Shown here one piece after another: positions 32,618-44,356 of a stretch of 64,000 nt of DNA (positions within the stretch are counted from its first letter, which is position 1; each line of letters begins with the position of its first letter). The position numbers and the translations under genes are program-made. The notes under the pieces were generated by a model that saw only the letters and a program-made list of their open reading frames with translations, was not told the DNA's origin and ran no database searches. The DNA is from Bimuria novae-zelandiae CBS 107.79 (Eukaryota; Ascomycota; Dothideomycetes; Pleosporales; Didymosphaeriaceae): assembly GCA_010015655.1 (NCBI GenBank), contig ML976668.1:62001-126000 (forward strand), given 5' to 3'.

Positions 32618-35600
32618 CTAGTAGTTGAAGCGTCGCACTGTCCGTGGGCAGTGTACAATATGGTCTGGGGCCAGGTCTGCTCCGCAGGTGCACGCGAGGG
32701 TCTCCTCATCATGCTTAAACTTCCTATGGTACCAGGCGTAGTTGCCGTGTCTTGTCCTCATGGATAGGAGCTTGGCCAGGGCGGGGCGTGTGAGCTCCAG
32801 CTCCGGCGGTTGCCTGGAGGGGGTGTATGCTAGGCCCCACTGGTTGTACCATGTAGAGAGATTTGGTGTGCGTGTGCGCCACCACTCTTGTTGTGCAGCG
32901 CGTACGTATGCGCGCGCATCAGATCGTAGACCTGATATCGTGGGGTTAGCTGCCTTCCCTGTGGGTGGGCGTGGGTCCTTGGCTGCCTCGTCTGCTAGCT
33001 GATCAGCTAGCTCATTGCCTTCAATGCCCATGTGGCCTGGTGACCATCGGATTTGGATATCCCAGGTATCCATAGCTTCCTAGCAGCGTACAAAGGCCCA
33101 CTGGGATGACGGCGCGGGGTCTCCCCTAATGCCCCAGATAACCGATGTGCTGTCTACACACATCCAGATCTGGCTTAGGCGGTGCGCCTGAGTCTGTAAC
33201 ACGTGTTGAAGACCTCTCCAGGCCCCCACTGCTTCTGCGTCGAAGACGTGGGCCCGCGTGTTAAGGGAGCCTTTGCCTGTGTACAGCAGACTCTGGCCCT
33301 GGTACACAGCGTATCCATAGGTTACGTGGCGCTCGCCGTTTTCTGTGCGCTGTTCCGAGCCGTCTAAGAACACTGTGATTGTCTCGGTAGGCAGGCTTGT
33401 CCACCATTGTTTAAATTCTTTAGTAGCGAGCTTTTTAGGCTTATTATTTGCAGGGTCTGTTCGGCACTCGTTGGAATAGTGCGGTTATAGTAGTATAAGG
33501 CGGGGTACTAGTGCGAATAGCTGTGCGAGCAGTTAAACTTTTATATATAGGCGCTGCAGGCGTCCGGCGCCTCTTCCTCTATGTGCTATAGTCAGTCGCG
33601 TGCGCGCTGCAAGCGGGTGTCCTTCGTCGACGCAGTGCAGGCGCATAGCGAACCTCGCCTTGCACTCTTCAAGCGCCGCAGCTGCTAAGGGAATGCCTGC
33701 GTCTCTGTACAGCGTGGCAGTGGGCGTGGTGCGGTAGGCGGGGACGACGCCTCTGACCGCTATCGTGAGGGCCTTTTCCAGGGCGGCGATATGCCACCCG
33801 AGTCGTGTGCTGACCTTTTGGTTCTGCGCGGCTCCCATGATCTTGGGGGGCTTCGTGCGCCCTCCATACCAGGCCTCGTTTCCATACAGTAGGCGTGGCA
33901 GTACGCATGAGATTACCGCTTTGCGCAGTGAGCTGGCTGGTGGGCCGTGCTGGATCCTAGCAAGGCTGCGGATGTGCTGTGCGACTGCGCGTCCTTTGGC
34001 TACGCGGGTGGCGACGTGTGTTTTGAAATTAAGCTTCCTGTCAAAGTAAACACCTAGCCAGCGTAGCGCCTTGTCTAGTGGTGTAGGTTGGAGGATAAGC
34101 TGATCGTTGATCCAGATAGGTGGCGAATAGTCACTTTTCTGCTTAGTTAGGTGTATCATTTCGAGTTTCTCTGGGGCAAATGCCACGTGATTAGCGTCTC
34201 CCCAGGAATTTATGGCGCCTATGTCTTCTGCCAGCATTTCCACGTTCTGGTCTAGGGAGTGGGATCGCCTGTAGAGGCAGATATCATCTGCGTACCCAAA
34301 GCGCCTGGCAGGGTCTTGCTGAAGTAGCTCTGCCAGATAAAGTGTGTACAGCACTGGTGATAGTGGTGAGCCCTGCGGCGTCCCGCACTGTACTAGGTGG
34401 GGCGCTGTGGTGGCTTCTCCTAATCGCACTTGGACGCGGCGGTCCTAGAGGAAGTTTTTCACGATTAGGAGGGCGCTGTCATGCCATCCTTGGGCCTTCA
34501 TCCTATGTAGAAGTCGATTTCTAAGAAGTGCGTCAAAGGCGCCTTGGACGTCCATAGTGACCATAGTGACGTGCTGGCCGTTGGAGAAGGCGTCCTCCAC
34601 GTCATGTGTGAAGGCGGCTACTAGGTCCATGGCTGATCTCTTGGGGAGAGCCCCCCCGTGTTGGGGGCTCAGTATGCTGTGTGCCATGGCAGTGCTAGCA
34701 AATCTCCTTGCTAAGATTCTCTCTAGGCCCTTGCCTAGGCAGGATAGCAGGGCGATGGGTCTCCATGATCTGGGGGAGGATTTGTCCTTTTTGCCTATCT
34801 TGGGTACCATAACGACCTCTGCGACCCTCCACGCGTGGGGGAAGTAGCTGAGGGCCAGACAGCGCCGGTATAGGCTGGTAAGATACGTCTGAATATAGTG
34901 CCAGCATGCGGTGAGCATGCGGACAGTAATCCCGTCCGTGCCAGGTGAGGTGCTTGAGACTCCTATTGTGTTACGCTCAACCTCTTCAGGGGAAAGGTAT
35001 AGGTCCCAGGGGAGGGCGTGATGGCTCTGCGATCCTTAGACGTCAGGTGCTAGAGCCTCTAGTAAGTCATCGCTACTATCGAAACGGCAGAGTATCGCTT
35101 ATCTAAGCGTCTCAGCTTTCTCCTGCGGGTCAGTAATATAGCGCCCCTCGTAGGCCAGCGGCGGGTCTGGTCTTGTTGGCTCAAGCTTGTGCCAGCCTAT
35201 AATTCAAAAGAGGTCGGAGTCCTCCTTTGCGCTATCAATAGTATGTTGCCAGTATTGTCTCTTAGCCTTTCTTACTATGGTCAGGAAGCTGCGAGTCTCT
35301 GGGGTCTGGGTGCCTATGTGGCCCCGTCTAGACTCAAGGTGCAGGCGCCTGGCGTCAGCGCACTCGTCTGTCCACCAAGGTGCCGCCTTCCTGCCGTCCC
35401 TCTTTGGGCAGCCAGTTTTGCGTAGAGCATCTTAGAGCAATAAGGTCAGCGCTGCGGCGCACTCTTCCACCTAGCGTGGGTTAGAGGCCGCTGCTATCAA
35501 GGGCAGCTATGGCATACCCATTGCGACTAGCCGGGTAAAGGGAAGAAGCTTCTTTCTAGGAAGCCTAAGGCGATATTGTTCGCGGCTTAGTGTGCCTCTG

Positions 35601-36292
35601 CCCGGCAGTGTCGTAACTAGGGTAGCGTGGTCAGAGCCGTAGTGCAGGTCGTCGCGCACCTCCGTCTTCGCGAAGGCAATATTAGAGAAGCTAAGGTCCA
35701 GGACGTGGCCGGCTCTGTAGGTGGCTCTGCCAGGTTCTCCAATGTAGTCCATGCCGCTGACTGTGGCCCAGCGCGCAAGCTCGGCGCCGCCTTACAAGGT
35801 GGTGATACTAGGCTCAAATGTATCGTGCTTGGTGTTGAAGTCTCCCCCCACTAGGCATCTTGCTGGGGGGGTGAGGCCTGTGACATACTCTAGGACCGGC
35901 GTGGTCTGAGGCTGCCTATAGATGTTGAGGATAGAGACCCCGTTGACCTAAATCTATTGTCTGTCCCTGTCCTGCAGGGGCGCTATAGTCGTGATGTGGA
36001 GCTGTGCGCCTTTTAGCGTGTAGATAAGGACTCTGGGTCTCTGTGTCCCCCTGTGCTGGGGGTCGTCCTAGCTATTAATAGGTGGGTGTAGCTAGTAGCT
36101 TAGGTGGTTTGAGGTGCGGGTGCTAGGCCACGTGGCCGGCTCCTGTATGCATACTACGTTAATACCTTCTTGAAAAGCGATCTCCAGGGCCGCAATATGG
36201 CTAGGCGAGCTTCGCCCTACATTTGTCTAGCTAACCTGTATATCACGCTCCCTAAGGGGAGTCCTTTGTCTCTGTATAGGTGTGCTTAACAT
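32618..36292 (-). pseudogene. LINE ORF2: endonuclease, reverse transcriptase, RNase H
   Basis: One frame of 1224 codons with no frameshift, broken only by TAG/TAA codons. The endonuclease occupies about residues 1-270 (VVCIQEPATWP, LVGGDFNTKHD, HYGSDHATLV). RT spans about 430-850: KDKSSPRSWRPIALL, QCGTPQGSPLSPVLY, and FGYADDICLY with the catalytic YADD intact near residue 667. RNase H starts at about 974 (FLDGSE, FDAEAVGAW, CVDSTSVI, SPGHMGIEGNELADQ), with its acidic residues retained. A CCHC motif (CTCGADLAPDHIVHC) ends the protein. Its ATG overlaps the ORF1 stop (ATGTTAA), a known coupling arrangement in Tad-like LINEs. RT is open over 34918-34445 and 34429-33533. Confidence 0.88.
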
Positions 36293-37942
36293 AAGAGATT
36301 ATTCTCGTCGCTTATGCTTACGTCTCTCTCTAATGAGGATGAAGCTGTGTGATCTTGAGGTGGCGCAACGCTGCGCGCCGACATCGCCGCCAGATTTAGG
36401 TTCCTAGGGATATGAGTGGAGCGTTGTGGGCGGGTAGAGGGCCTTGTTGACGCCTCCGGTCCTGGGTTACGTCGCTTGTTGGCGTTTGGTGGCGTTGTTG
36501 CTGTGCCTGCTGGATGTGAGCTAGAGGCAGCGGGGGCACTGTATAGGCCATCACGGAGCTCCGGTGAGCTGTCCTGGGCTGCCGCGGTTGCTGCCTCTGT
36601 TTCGGTACCTGGGGACGGNNNNNNNNNNNNNNNNNNNNNNNNNNNNNNNNNNNNNNNNNNNNNNNNNNNNNNNNNNNNNNNNNNNNNNNNNNNNNNNNNN
36701 NNNNNNNNNNNNNNNNNNNNNNNNNNNNNNNNNNNNNNNNNNNNNNNNNNNNNNNNNNNNNNNNNNNNNNNNNNNNNNNNNNNNNNNNNNNNNNNNNNNN
36801 NNNNNNNNNNNNNNNNNNNNNNNNNNNNNNNNNNNNNNNNNNNNNNNNNNNNNNNNNNNNNNNNNNNNNNNNNNNNNNNNNNNNNNNNNNNNNNNNNNNN
36901 NNNNNNNNNNNNNNNNNNNNNNNNNNNNNNNNNNNNNNNNNNNNNNNNNNNNNNNNNNNNNNNNNNNNNNNNNNNNNNNNNNNNNNNNNNNNNNNNNNNN
37001 NNNNNNNNNNNNNNNNNNNNNNNNNNNNNNNNNNNNNNNNNNNNNNNNNNNNNNNNNNNNNNNNNNNNNNNNNNNNNNNNNNNNNNNNNNNNNNNNNNNN
37101 NNNNNNNNNNNNNNNNNNNNNNNNNNNNNNNNNNNNNNNNNNNNNNNNNNNNNNNNNNNNNNNNNNNNNNNNNNNNNNNNNNNNNNNNNNNNNNNNNNNN
37201 NNNATCCTGTCCTGGTCTTTGAGGCGCCGGGTATGGCGCTGAGGTTAAGGCCCAGCGTGTCGCAAATGGCCTTTCTGATTGCATATGGTGAGCTCTGTGA
37301 GAGCCGCTCCGGCGCAGGCACCGTGATGAGGATCCTAGGGTCCTTAGTGTCGCTTTGACTGCGGCGGGTGTGTCTATTAGCGGTGGCCCTAGTGCTGCTC
37401 TAGTTGCTGCTGGAGGTGGTGTACCCTGTGCTTAAGGGGTTCGCGCTGGCAGCTACGTTTGCCCATGTTCTTGGCCCCGCAGCCCTGCTGCGGTTGCGGC
37501 TGCTGTCGCTGGCACTGGTGCTGGCGTTGGTGATACTCTTAGTGCGGTCTGTGCGCAAGAGGCTTGGCGCTAGGGTAGAGTTTTTCAGGGCCTGTATAAC
37601 GCGCTGGCGGAGGGCGTTGGCGACTGCCTGCTCTTTAGGGAGCTTATAGGCATTAAGGCAGCTGTCTACAGCCTGTGCTAGGGTGTAGATCATGGCCTCC
37701 TGGGTGGCGGCAGCTTGTTTGGCGGTCGTGATGTGGGTTGTCAGGGCTTTAGTTACTGTAGTAGTAGCTGGCGCGTTTCTAGTCTGCACTCCTCTACCTA
37801 GGTTAAGACGTGGTATCGCTGCTACATGCTGCTGCGGCTGTCTCCTTGAGGGGTGGCTTATATTAAGGTGCCTCGCTGACTCTGGGTCGGCGGGGCGGAT
37901 TGCTGTGGAGGCTTTTAGGGGTAGTCTCGCAGGCGTCTCCAT
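36286..37942 (-). pseudogene. LINE ORF1 (gag-like nucleic-acid-binding protein), gapped
   Basis: The frame from 37942 (METPARLPLKAS) is Ala/Thr-rich, then carries the Tad ORF1 block PYAIRKAICDTLGLNLSAIP just before the gap. After the gap it ends in a Pro/Ser-rich tail (ISDENNLLC). A TAG at about 37400 interrupts it. The N- and C-terminal parts lie in different frames across the 585-N gap, so the gap size is nominal or a frameshift is hidden in it. Zinc knuckles expected in this family would fall in the gap. Confidence 0.7.
36619..37203. other. Assembly gap (585 N)
   Basis: Run of N inside LINE ORF1. Confidence 1.
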
Positions 37943-38094
37943 GCTATCATTTACCAGCTGCAGGCACTGCAGGGGCAGAGGATAGCTTAGAGATAGGTTT
38001 TAGGTAATTTCAAGATTGAATCTAATGAAAAATATACAGATTTCAACAGGTTCTCAAAATTCAGAAGTTGGTAAAGGTGTGTAGTGGTTATAAA

Positions 38095-40180
38095 AGTGTT
38101 ACGCAATAAGTTTTACCTTAGCTATATTAAAAGCGTGCTTAAAAGTTATTTTAATAGTAAGTACTATAAGCGTGTTATAAAAACTAATTACTATCAGCGT
38201 TATAGCTCTAGCTACTTTTACCTTTTAGGATAAGTATTTTGCTACTCTATTTTATAATTTACTTACTTAAAGTAGCCTTACGCCTTATAAGCTTATTATA
38301 GTTTACTTTCTTATTCTCCTCTAAGATTAAAACTTAAAGGTATATATCTTTTTAATCTCTATTTAATTCGTATCCTAATTAATATGGACGTAAGGTAAAA
38401 AAGGCCCGTACTATAATAAAAGTAATACTTAATCTATAAAACAGTGTTAAGGAGGAAGAGGGGCTTACTAATATTATTATTACTAAGCTATTTACTATTA
38501 AAAAGCGCTTTTGTGCTGTAAAACTATTTAAGTAAATAAATAAAGGTTTTATATAGCGCTCTAGCGCGCTACACTTCTGAAGTTTAGTTACTTCTTAAAA
38601 TACATATATTATTACTCTAAAAGCGCTTTTATTAACTCATTTATAGGCATGTTACTTATTTTAAAGTACTTTACTTTAAAAGAGTATTTTCCATATTCCT
38701 AGCGTAGCTAAAGATTCTTAATATTAACGTAGTTTAGGCTAGTAATAATTCTCCTGTTTTTACTAATTACTAGTTCAATTAATTAATTATTATTTTAGTA
38801 GATCTTCTAGGCGTCGCTTAAAACAAGTTTACGCTTAACAAATAACTTTTATAAATTTATTACTTCTTTTCCTACGTGCTTAAGAGCGATTAACTAAGCT
38901 TTTATTATTAAAGTAGTAATAGTAGGTTAGTGAGCTGCTTTTAATACAATTATACCCTTAAAGACTATTATTTCGTAGCTATAGGATAATTACCGTATTT
39001 CTAAGTTATTAGTAAAAGATACATCCATATAGGGAAGTAGCTTAGGAATTAAGAAGCTTCTATAGAGTATAACTTCCTAGCGAGAATGGTATAGAAAGCT
39101 AATAAGTCGCTTAATAGCGTTTAAATAATTTTTCTTAGGTTAGTTAGGAAAATAAGATCTTTAAGGCTATGAAGGTAATATCTAGGCGTAATATAATTAT
39201 AGTATAGAGTACTAAGCTAACATGCTCTTAGTAGGCCTTAATTTACTACTTAGAAGCTTTATCTAGGTTCTTTATAACCTCTATAGATAGCAGAGACGTC
39301 TTTAAAAAGCGAGCGGTTTTGTCTAAATTAAACTTTTTTTATAATCTTCTTAATATACGTATTATATATAAAAGTAATTATTTTAGCTTATCTATTCCTA
39401 AATACTTATACCTTTAAGAACTACTTTATATGGAGGCGTTCCTCTAAGTTATACCTATTCTTAATATACTTAATAATCTTAAGAGTAACCTTTTTATAAT
39501 CCTTATATTGTAGGAGAAAAATATTATTTACGTAAAATAGTATAAAGATCTTGTGCTCTTTATTAAAGACTAAATAAGACTCTTCTTATAAAATATAAAG
39601 CCTAATCTTAAATAAAGTGCTTAATAATTATGAATACTATAGTCGTAGTAAATCTCGCAGGCTCTATAAAACTTACTTAAGCTTTACATATATTTTAAAC
39701 ATTTTAAACCTATTTAGAAGTTCGCAGAACACTAGGTTGCTCTTACTAATAAATGTATTAAGAAACGCTCTCACTACGTTAAACTATAAAATTCTTATAT
39801 TAAACTAAGCTACTATTATAATAATAGTTCTAAAAGACCTAGTAGTAAGCGTGGCAGCGTAGGCAAAGAAGGTGAAGTTAATCTATTATAAGTTTCTTTT
39901 TATAATAATGCGAACTTTGCACTTTGTAAAAAAACTATAATTATTATACTTATAAGTAAAGACCTACTTAGTAGGAGCGGGCGCTTTTTTAATACGTTTT
40001 TTTTTTAAAACCTTTTACGTTTTTATTTTTAATAGTCTAAGGATCTCTTTAAAAGTAATCCTTTTTATAGTGCTACATATACTTATAAGAGAAGAACTAT
40101 TTTTATATTATTAGTAAAAGTAAAAGCTTGCTTATATAAAAATTTGTTTTTAGAATTAGTAATATTGGCTAATTTAATAG
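38095..40180 (-). pseudogene. Copia-D RT and RNase H remains
   Basis: Read through stops, the minus strand near 39580-39450 gives a Copia RT block: ESYLVFNKEHKIFILFYVNN, then FLLQYKDYKK. YVDD has become YVNN, again Asp to Asn. Elsewhere the sequence is about three-quarters A+T and I can place no other domain. Confidence 0.55.
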
Positions 40181-40182
40181 TA

Positions 40183-42044
40183 GAGTCTCCCCCCCAGATT
40201 TGACCCAACCCTAGATTTAACCTAGTAAAATTAACTCTACGCACGCGATCGCATTGCGCGTCGCGTGCGCTTTACTAGCCCTTCTAATAAACTATTTACT
40301 AAATAATCTAAACCCTCTGCTTCCTCTTAACTATCTTTTTCTAGTACTATAACCTTTCGTGGGTATTTCTTTATTTATTTTATTATTAGCTTTACCTCCT
40401 TCTTGCGGGTAATCTATAATACTTTTATTATTATATAAATTAATTAACTTTTTAATTAAACTCTTTTTCTTTTCTTAGCCTTCTTTTACTTCTAAAAAAG
40501 CTTAGACTAATTTATAATTTACTTAGCTTAAATAGGTATTATAGCATTTTATATTTTATAGAGACGTATTATCTACTCAACGTAGCGTTTTACTAGTAAG
40601 AGGGCTGCGGGATCCTCGCGAAGTAACTCTATAAATTACTTATTTAATTTTAGTAGTTTTACTAGCTCTAGAGGAGAGCTCAATATTAGAGAGAGATCTA
40701 GATTAGTCGCTTATTATAGTGTAGCTAGGATAGGCAATGGCGGGGGCGACTTGCGAAGCAGGTTACTAAGGACGCGCATAGGTAACGCAGGCCATAAGCC
40801 AGCGGCACACCATCTACTAAGTATGTTTTTCTTTGATATTGCCTTCTCTCGTGCGCAGGATAGCAATTCTATCCACTCTAATCGCGGAATGCGCTATAAG
40901 CTAAGCCAGGATATTGCATGCGTCTTATAGGAGTAATACTATTTAAACGCTAAAAAGATACTAAGATTAAAAGATTAGAGTATATACAAGTAATAAGTAG
41001 GCATAATTGAAAAATAAATTTAATTTTTTATATAATAGGTAATAAAATCTACGCGTATATAACTTTTATATTTATTTATAATAAATAAACGCTAGCGCCC
41101 CGCAGCCTTATTATAGGTTAATAAATTAAATACTCTCTTTAGCTATTTTAGACCTAAATTATTTAATGTCTAGCTATTTTTACTAGTAGTAAAATACTAC
41201 TCTAAAGGTAATTAGTTATTAATCTATTATATACTAATATTATTTTTTTTTAAAAATTAAGAGGGGAGCTAGCGCTTTACCTATAGTATTAATATACTTA
41301 ATATTTATAACTTATTTTTACTTCCTAGTAATTACTTTATCCTTTTAAGTAGTATTAAAATATACTAATACCTTTATAATCTACTCCTTACTAACACTAA
41401 ATCCTAACTTATTTATATTTTATATATTTAAAGGGAGGTACGCATGCTTTTTTATTTTTAAAGCTACTATATTAAACTAGTACTTTATACGTACGTAGGA
41501 TACTTTTTTCTTTTATAAATATTGAAGATACTTAATAAATACCCCTTCTATTTTAGGGTTCCTCTTTTAGAAATGTGTAATCTATTTATTATTAATATAG
41601 GAGAGTAATTATTAAAAAAAACTAATTATAACGTATACGTAATGCGTATAGCTTATATAAAAAGAGTAAGATTCTTTAGTATTAAGTAGGTAATTTAGGT
41701 TCCAGTAATAATATAGTTTTTAATTTATTATATAAGAGTCTTTTTTTCCGCGTTTAATAAGACTTAAGCTATTTTATAGCTTATAAACTATATTAAGCTA
41801 TTATAATGCCTACGATGTAAGGTGCGTTGCGAAACTTTAAAGAAGTCTATAGTAGAATTTAGAAAAGAAAAATCTTTATTTTAAAAGGTATATAAAGCCT
41901 TTTATATTTATATTTTGCAATTTAATTATCTTTTTAGTATTTAGGGAGGTATTAGTAGGGATAATGCATGATGCATGCGCGTCACGTGCTTTTACTAGGT
42001 TTAATCTAGGGTTGGGTCAAATCTGGGGGGGGGGGGGGGGACTC
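40183..42044 (-). mobile_element. Pogo-2 copy a
   Basis: The ends are GAGTCTCCCCCCC... and ...GGGGGACTC, with TIRs of about 50 bp (CAACCCTAGATTTAACCTAG) and TA duplications at 40181-40182 and 42045-42046. The coding strand is minus: motif SRWCAAGLWPALPMRV near 40830-40790, the C-terminal signature of Fot1/pogo transposases (SGWRAAGL-type). Heavily RIP-altered. It is the inverted twin of 42484-44354. Confidence 0.85.
42024..42040. repeat. 17-G homopolymer in the TIR
   Basis: G run at the right end of pogo-2a. The corresponding runs in the other three TIRs are 6-10 long. Confidence 0.9.
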
Positions 42045-42483
42045 TATAGCTTAAATTACTATATTTATAGTAATAAGCTCTTTATAAGTCTCCTAGGGTT
42101 TCGTAATACTAAAAAGAAAGGAATATAGGAAATTAAGCTATTTCTTATTATTTAAGCACTTAATTACAGACTCTTTAATAATTATAAATATATTATTATT
42201 TCCTGTATTATCTCCTAGCATGCTATAATTGTTAGAATCTTAGCAACGCTATTTATAGCTTAAACACGTAGCATGTCCTTATTCCTAGCGCTTATATTAT
42301 TTTTATACAGGGTGTAATAGTTCTGCTTTGTTTAGCATCTTAGAGTCTTATATACCGCTTCGAGATGCATCCACGGAGCTTAGTAGCTCTTTATTAGCTT
42401 AATCGCCTTAATCCTGGCAGGCCTGCTTTACTAGTAGAGTATACTTCTTATAGGCTACTAGTATAATTATTATTACACTAATA

Positions 42484-44354
42484 GAGTCCCCCCCCCCAGA
42501 TTTAACCCAACCCTAGATTTAACCTAGTAAAAGTACGCGACGCGCATATATCACGCGTTATACTTACTAATGCCTCCCTAAATACTAAAAAGATAATTAA
42601 ATCGCGAAATTTAAATATAAAAGACTTAATATATTTTTTAAAATAAAGATTTTTCTTTTTTAAATTTTACTATAGACTTTTTTAAAGTTTCGTAACGCAC
42701 CTTACACGTAGGCATTATAGTAGCTTAATATAGTTTATAAGCTATAAAATAGCTTTAATCTTATTAAACGCGGAAGAAAAGACTCTTATATAATAAGTTA
42801 AAAACTATATTATTACTAGAACCTAAATTACCTACTAAATCCTAAAGAAGCTTACTCTTTTTATATAAGCTATACGCATTACGTATACGTTATAATTAGT
42901 TTTTTTTTTATAATTACTCTCCTATATTAATAATAAATAGATTACACGTTTCTAAAAGAGGTATTTACTAAGTATCTTAAGTATTTATAAAAGGAAGGAG
43001 TATCTTACGCGCGTATAAAGCGCTAGTTTAATATAGTAGCTTTAAAAATAAAGGAGCATGCGTACCTCCCTTTAAATACATAAAATATAAATAAGTTAAA
43101 ATTTAGTGTTAGTAAGGAGCAGATTATAAATGTATTAGTATACTTTAATACTACTTAAAAGGATAAAGTAATTGCTAACAAATAAGAATAAGTTATAAAT
43201 ATTAAATATATTAATACTATAGGCGAAGCGATAGCTCCCCTTTTAATTTTTTAAAAAAAATAATATTAGTATATAATAGATTAATAAGTAATTGCCTTTA
43301 GAGTAGTATTTTACTACTAGTAAGAATAGCTAGATATTAAATAATCTAGGTCTAGAATAGCTAAAAAGTGTATTTAATTTATTAACTTATAATAAGGCTA
43401 TAAGGCGCTAGCGTTTACTTATTACAAATAGATATAGAAGTTATATACACGTAGATTTTATTACCTACTATATAAAAAATTAAATGAATTTTTTAATTAG
43501 ACCTACTTATTACTTATATATACTTTAACTTTTTAATCTTAGTATCTTTTTAGCGTTTAAACGGTATTACTCCTGTAAGACATATATAATATCCCGGCTC
43601 AGCTTACAGCACATCCCGCGATTAGAGTGGATAGAATTACTATCCTGCGCACGAGAGAAGGCAATATCAAAGAAAAACATACTTAGTGGATGGCGTGCCG
43701 CTGGCTTATGGCCTGCGTTACCTATGCGCGTCCTCAGTAACCTGCTTCGCGAGTCGCCCCCGCCATTGCCTGTCCTAGCTACACTATAATAAGCGACTAA
43801 TCTAGATCTCTCTCTAATATAGAGCTCTCCTCTAGAGCTAGTAGAACTACTAAAATTAAATAAGTAATTTATAGAGTTGCTTCGCGAGGATCCCGCAGTC
43901 CTCTTACTAGTAAAATGCTATATAGAGTAGATAACACGCCTCTATAAAATACAGAATACTATAATAGCTATTTAAGCTAAGTAAATCGCAGATTAGTCTA
44001 AACTTTTTTAAAAGTAAAAGAAAGCTAAAAAAGGAAAAAGAGTTTAATTAAAAAGTTAATTAATTTATAAAATAATAGAAGTGTTATAGATCGCCCGCGA
44101 GGAGGAGGCAAACCTAATAATAAAATAAGTAAAAAGACACTTATAAAAAGTTATAGTACTAAAAAAAGATAGTTAGGAAGAAGCAGAAGGTTTAGATTAT
44201 TTAGTAAATAGTTTATTAAAGGGGCTAGCAAAGCGCACGCGACGCGCAATGTAATCGCGTACGTAGAGTTAATTTTACTAGGTTAAATCTAGGATTGGGT
44301 TAAATCTAGGGTTGGGTTAAATCTAGGGTTGGGTTAAATCTAGGGGGGAGACTC
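42484..44354 (+). mobile_element. Pogo-2 copy b, inverted relative to copy a
   Basis: Same family as 40183-42044, with TA duplications at 42482-42483 and 44355-44356. The transposase frame is on the plus strand (IELLSCAREKAISKKNILSG near 43630-43690, then WRAAGLWPALPMRVL). The right TIR has four tandem copies of a 17-bp unit (TTGGGTTAAATCTAGGG), where copy a has one or two. The first TIR-internal GC-rich stretches (GCGCACGCGACGCGC) survive RIP. Confidence 0.85.
44280..44350. repeat. 17-bp tandem repeat within the right TIR of pogo-2b
   Basis: TTGGGTTAAATCTAGGG repeated about four times. It looks like slippage amplification of a unit present once per normal TIR. Confidence 0.8.
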
Positions 44355-44356
44355 TA

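Larger units (their letters stand above)
32090..38081 (-). mobile_element. Full-length Tad1/I-clade LINE
   Basis: A 13-bp duplication, TAGTGGTTATAAA, flanks it exactly (32077-32089, 38082-38094). On the minus strand it runs: 5' UTR, ORF1 (37942-36286), ORF2 (36292-32618), a 3' UTR of about 530 bp, and a short (TAC)n-type tail next to the left duplication. It inserted into already AT-rich Copia-D DNA but is itself GC-rich with moderate RIP, so it is younger. An assembly gap lies in ORF1. Confidence 0.92.

Noticed and set aside
40190..40240. CCCTAGATTTAACC motifs resembling telomeric repeats
   Set aside because: They are the terminal inverted repeats of pogo-2, present at all four ends in opposite orientation, and not a TTAGGG array.
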